Below are positions 59,315 to 64,000 of a DNA stretch of 64,000 bases, in pieces. The notes under the pieces are model-generated. The model was given only the letters and a program-made list of their open reading frames with translations, was not told where the DNA came from and ran no database searches. A program made the translations under genes and the position numbers. Every line of letters starts with the position of its first letter. The first letter of the stretch is position 1. This stretch comes from Okapia johnstoni (Eukaryota > Chordata > Mammalia > Artiodactyla > Giraffidae): contig CM044317.1 in the NCBI GenBank assembly GCA_024291935.2, positions 20,978,230 through 21,042,229 of the forward strand. Reading direction: 5' to 3'.

Positions 59315-59559
59315 GCTGAAACTCCAAAACTTTGGGCACCTGATGTGAAGAATTGACTCACTGGAAAACAGCCTGATGCTGGGAAAGATTGAAGGCAGGA
59401 GGAGAAGAGGACAACAGAGGATGAAATGGTTGGATGGCATCACCGACTCGATGGACATGAGCTTGAGCAAGCTCTGGGAGTTGGTGATGGACAGGGAAGC
59501 CTGGCGTGCTGCAGTCCATGGGGCTGCAAAGAGTCGGACATGACTGAGCGACTGAACTT
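59315..59559 (+). mobile_element. BovB 3' end, plus strand
   Basis: It begins 'gctgaaactccaaaactttg' and ends 'gactgagcgactgaacttt'. Flanks tttcctgagaa at 59304-59314 and 59560-59570 are a perfect 11-base target-site duplication. It lies in inverted orientation to the BovB just to its left. Confidence 0.92.
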
Positions 59560-59570
59560 TTTCCTGAGAA

Positions 59571-60260
59571 TGGCTTTCTCAACAAATCTCTTTGCTAGGA
59601 AAGAAAGTAGAAGAGGATGAAACAGACCAAGTAGAACTGGTGGGCTCTGCTCCAAATCAGGAAAGACAAAGCCATTACAATGAAGAAGCACATGAGAATG
59701 ACTAACATCACCCCCGGTGTGGTGCTCCGTGTCAGATCTCTTCACGGGGCCTGTGAAGAATACTCACTGAAAACATTTTATATGTAGTAGAGAATAAGTG
59801 AAGGACTACAATAATAATATATTCACTACTTGCTATTATTTTTCTAAAAAATATTCAATTATTATAGTGTTTTCAAAATTAAATGAAGAATAAACTCAAA
59901 TATCTAAAAAAAAAAGAGACAAATACAGAACTGTGCCCACTCTGTCCCAATGCCTCAAACTACCTGACCCACAATAAGGTTCTCAATAATTACTTGTTGG
60001 ATGTATGGGTTAAATGAGAATTGAGTTTCTACCATAGGACCAATTATTCATTCAGTAAACACCTGTTATATGCAACTCTGTGGGGTTATTGAGAGAAACT
60101 ATACATGGGTCCAGCATAGAAAAGGAGAGAAGGTATGCCCATAAATTACTTTAAATGAAGTTGGAAAACCAAACCATTGTGGAATTCTGAAAAAAAAGTT
60201 TTGTTTCATATTACTGCCTTTCAGTTCATCTGGAGTTGAGAATAAAGATTTAAAAAGCAG
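59571..60260. other. Unassigned sequence upstream of visible ZC2HC1B exons
   Basis: AT-rich, no gene or named repeat recognised. It is probably still within the first ZC2HC1B intron because the start exon has not been reached. Confidence 0.5.
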
Positions 60261-60420
60261 GGACTTCCCTGGTGGCCCAGTAGTTAAGATTCTGTGCTAC
60301 CAATGCAGGCGGCTCAGGTTCGATCCCAGGTCAAGGAACTAAGATCCTGCCTGCCTCAAATTAAGACCCGGTGCAGCCAAATCAATAAATTCATAAAATG
60401 TAAGTAAATATTTAAAATAT
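60261..60420 (+). mobile_element. CHR-type SINE
   Basis: It starts GGACTTCCCTGGTGGCCCAG and includes 'aggttcgatcccaggtcaag' and 'gtgcagccaaatcaataaat'. Flanks 'aaagatttaaaaagcag' and 'aaagatcataaaaaagcag' look like a decayed target-site duplication. Confidence 0.9.
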
Positions 60421-60439
60421 AAAGATCATAAAAAAGCAG

Positions 60440-61925
60440 TTTGACCATGGGGAATATTTTCTATTAGACTAACGATCTGGCTAATCTCTATTATACAAGT
60501 AAGAGGAGCAATCGAGGACACTGAGCAGGAAGAACCTGGATGGTGCTGTAGAAGATTCATGTGACAAAGCTGAGGAGGGATGAACAGATGGCAGTGGGGA
60601 TGGAAAGTGGGGTTTTAGTTAAAAAGCTAAGGGTGCAGACCTGAAATGGAAAGGAAAGGGAAATGAGAGACACTGTGGCCAAAGAATCAATAAGATGACT
60701 GGATTTGGGGGATACTACGAGGTGACAGAGAGAAGAATGCTGAGGGACTGAAAAGACAATAGGACTATGGAGAGAAAGAAATAATTCAAAAAGGGACATC
60801 TTGTAAGAAAATGACCTCAGCTTTGGAAATACTGAGTCTGAGATAGAGTCGTCCAGCCAGCAGGATGGAAATGAGGGAGGTCAGGGCTAGAGACACAGAT
60901 GTAGGCTTTGTTTGGAGAGTGATGTAAAGGCATGATATTGCCAGGGAAGAGGTCATGGAAAGAGAAGTACAGGGATGATCCCTAGGGAACTCCATATTTA
61001 AGGGCCAAGAAGATGATGATGATAAGCCAGAAGGAGAAAGCAGGAGAGAACAGGGTCATGGAAACCATGGGAAGACGGTTTGAGAAAGGAAGTCTTGATT
61101 AACAGGAATCAGATGGTAGCTCATTACAGACATTGTTGATTTAAATGATTTCTTCTCACATCTGCCAGATGGTATTGTATTAGAACATAGGTCATCCATT
61201 GCAGTATACAGAAATATCATTCTTCCTCTCTGTTCTTTTGGCCTTATAACTCTGTAAAAACTAGGTCATAATTTTCTTTCTTCAGCAAGGATGTCCCATT
61301 CCTCCACATACTTACCCATTAATAAAAACTATTCATCCTAATTATAAAACTTTTTTCTAAAACACTAATGAAGGATGCTTTACTTTTATGAATATTACAG
61401 TAACATTCATAGGGTGATTTCCTGCTCCACAAATACTTTTCCTACATAATCTCATTTAATCCTCACAACAATCCTATGAGATAGAGTTGTTCCTTTTTTT
61501 TCTTTTTTTCCCTTAAGAGACAAGAAAATGAGGGTTCAAGATTAGGTGACTTCTTGAGGACAACAGGTAGTAAGTGTTAACAGTGAGACTCAAACTTGAG
61601 TCTCTGTCTCTACAAGTATTAAAACTATTTATTCAACCATAGCCATAAGTGCACTGTATCAGTACTAACCTGCAAAGTAAATGGATGGAAGCCCCTGGAA
61701 GATCAATGGCCTTTGGTTTGAATCAGTTGAGTTTTGAGTTCAATGAGTTTGAAATAATGACGAACACAATATGATTCAACTGAAATCCTGAAACAGACCA
61801 TCATGTTCTGAAACACATTCAACTTGGAAGCTTGACAACAAGGAGAAAAGGAAACATGGAGAACCAAACATGGAGATCAACAGAACCCTAGAAGAATCCT
61901 TTGAAACCACCAACTCGCCCTTCAA
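60440..61925. other. Unassigned sequence with a MIR remnant
   Basis: A reverse-orientation MIR-like block lies near 61440-61610 ('aatcctcacaacaatcctat', then 'gagactcaaacttgagtctc'). The purine-rich stretch 60560-61080 is unassigned. I find no exon with a start codon that would splice to 57809. Confidence 0.5.
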
Positions 61926-63540
61926 TATGCGAATCATTAGACAAGCTGTGATACATTCATACCCAGGAACACTGCTGAGCAATAGAAAGGAACTCTGATA
62001 TACTGCTAACATCCACTGGATCATAGAAAAAAGGGGCTTCCAGAAAAACAATTGCTTCTGCTTCACTGACTAAGTTAAAGCCTTTGACTGTGTGGATCAC
62101 AACAAACTGTGGAAAATTCAAGAGATGGGAATACCAGACCACCTGACCTGCCTCCCGAAAAAACCTGTATGCAGGTAAAGAAGCAACAGTTAGAACTGGA
62201 CATGGAACAACAGGCTGGTTCCAAATAGGAAAAAGAGTATGTCAAGGCAGTATATTGTCACCCTGCTTATTTAACTTCTATGCAGAGTACATCTTGCTGG
62301 GCTGGATGGATCACAAGCTAGAATCAAGACTGCTAGGAGAAATACCAACAACTTCAGATACATGATGATATTACTCTAACAGCAGAAAGCAAAGAGGAAC
62401 TAAAGAGCTTCTTGATGAGGGTAAAAGAGGAGAGTGAAAAAGCTGGCTTAACACTCAACATTCAAAAAAACAAGATCATGTCACCTGGTCCCAACATTTC
62501 ATAGCAAATATATGGGGAAAAAGTGTAAACAGTGGAAGATTTTATTTTCTTGGGCTCCAGAATCACTGTGGACGATGACCTCAGCCACAAAATTTAAAGA
62601 CGCTTGCTCCTTGGAAGAAGAGCTATGACAAACCTAGACAATGTATTAAAAAGCAGAGTTACCACTTTGCTGACAAAGGTCCAGATAGTCAAAGCTGTGG
62701 TTCTTCCAGTAGTCATGTATGGATGTGAGAGATGGACCATAAAGGCTGATGGCTAAAGAAATGACACTTTCAAATTGTAGTGCTGGAGAAGACTCTTGAG
62801 AGTCCCTTGGAATGCAAGGAGATCTAACCAGTCAATACTAAAGGAAATCAACCCTGAATATTCACTGGAGGGACTGTTGCTGAAGCTCCAATACTTTGGT
62901 CACTTGATGGGAAGAACTGCCTCATTGAAAAAGACTCTGATGCTGGGAAAGATTCAGGGCAGGAGGAGAAGGGGGCGAAAGAGGATGAGATGGTTGGATG
63001 ACAACACCGACTCAATGGACATGAGTCTAAGCAAACTCCAGGAGATAGTGAAGGATAGGGAAGCCTGGCAGGCTACAGACCATAAGAATTGGACACAACC
63101 TAAGACACTGAACAACTACTGATACATAAAACAACCTGATTCAATCTCACTGCTGAGTGAAAAGTTGTTCTCAAAAGGTCACATATGATTCCATTTGTAA
63201 AGCATTCTCGAAATGACAGAACTAGAGATGGAAAAGAGATTAGTGATCGCCAAGAGGTACGGATGGTCGGTGAGGGAGGTGGAATGAGGAAGACCTTTGG
63301 GTGATGGGCTAGTTCTCTGTCTTTATTGTGGTGTTGATGGTTATGCATGTAGTAACATGGCATGGAACTATACTTGATCTTAGACGAGAAGTGATGGCAT
63401 GGAACTACAAACACTCATTGTCCCAATGTATATTTTCTGGATTTAACATCTGTAGTTAAGATGTAACTTGGTGGAAACTAGATAAAGAGTGCAGGAATCT
63501 CCACAACTTTTTATGAATTGCATCAAAATTAAAATAAATA
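61926..63540 (+). mobile_element. L1-like 3' end fragments flanking a BovB
   Basis: The left piece (~61926-62005) reads 'acaagctgtgatacattcat' and 'tgctgagcaatagaaaggaa'. The right piece (from ~63120) reads 'ctcaaaaggtcacatatgat' and 'agagattagtgatcgccaag'. Both are old L1 3' UTR wording in the same orientation and order, split by the BovB at about 62010-63119. Confidence 0.6.
62010..63119 (+). mobile_element. BovB (RTE) LINE, 1.1 kb, plus strand
   Basis: Sense ORF2 sequence from within the reverse transcriptase ('ttgactgtgtggatcacaac', then 'cctgcttatttaacttctat') continues through the C-terminal part to the 3' end ('tggacacaacctaagacact'). The frame 62796-63122 encodes [20 protein letters not shown]. 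Several stops and small deletions (for example in the region equivalent to the catalytic YADD motif) show it is inactive. Confidence 0.9.
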
Positions 63541-64000
63541 CCTTTGGGTTGGCAATTCATGGCCATTGAGCCCAATTTGAGGCTGCATGATCTTATAAAG
63601 TTTTAATAGTACCCAGTCAGGCCCATTTGTTTATATAATATCTATCGCTATTTTCAAACTACAGAGGTAGAGTTGTGTAGTAGTTGTAACATAGACCATA
63701 TGGCCTGCAAAGCCAAAAGTTATGAATACTTTTTGGACTTTACAGAAGTAGGTTGCCAATGAGTGAATGAAAATGTAGTAATTAAAAATGATTTGTGGGA
63801 GAATATGGAAAATTTTAAGATGCATTTTTATTCATGTATTTATAAATAGACTGGAAGGATATATATACATATATATGGTACACACACAACACATACAATT
63901 ACCTAGAGTGCTAATAAAAAAGGTGAAACTTGAGTTTCCTAAATTTTCAATTTTTCTATAAATATTATGCATTGCTATTTAAAAAAAAGAATGACATTTA
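63541..64000. other. Unassigned AT-rich end of the window
   Basis: No gene or named repeat is recognised. A short (AT/CA)-rich simple tract lies near 63860-63895. Confidence 0.5.

Noticed and set aside
1..64000. CRISPR arrays, prophage, operons or bacterial mobile elements
   Set aside because: No regularly spaced direct repeats, bacterial-type gene packing or ribosome binding sites occur. The window is ordinary ruminant nuclear DNA.

Overview
This is nuclear DNA from a ruminant mammal, probably a bovid such as cattle, sheep or goat. The evidence is split vertebrate genes with GT-AG introns, many tRNA-derived Bov-tA/BOV-A2 SINEs, BovB (RTE) LINE pieces, cetartiodactyl CHR SINEs and a young bovine-type L1. 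I find no bacterial, viral or CRISPR features. I call two protein-coding genes, both from coding sequence that runs consistently across splice junctions.

Layout. Bases 1 to about 26 kb hold the 3' half of PLAGL1 (ZAC1) on the + strand. PLAGL1 is a seven-zinc-finger transcription factor that is imprinted in other mammals. Two coding exons (19766-19917 and 23483-24716) join in phase to give 461 codons plus a stop, followed by a 3' UTR with a double AATAAA near 25831-25840. A probable non-coding 5' exon lies at 4074-4144. The rest of the left part is intron with old repeats (MIR, MER5-like, an L1 fragment, a pogo/Tigger-type DNA transposon) and a single ruminant SINE.

Bases 28.5 to 57.8 kb hold ZC2HC1B (FAM164B) on the - strand, tail to tail with PLAGL1. 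Six coding exons (57809 down to 28511) join in phase and encode both C2HC zinc fingers and the stop. The first exon, with the start codon, was not found and probably lies beyond base 64000. The introns are packed with nested retrotransposons: at least nineteen Bov-tA/BOV-A2 SINEs, three CHR SINEs, about nine BovB pieces and several L1 pieces, many bounded by recognisable target-site duplications.

The two genes have no evident functional link beyond adjacency. The same tail-to-tail order is known in human 6q24. I see no undescribed biological system. The most notable observations are the sharp change in ruminant SINE/BovB density between the two genes, a palindromic SINE pair bounded by one target-site duplication, stacked insertions that can be ordered in time, and a small open frame with a 42-bp in-frame repeat just beyond the ZC2HC1B stop.
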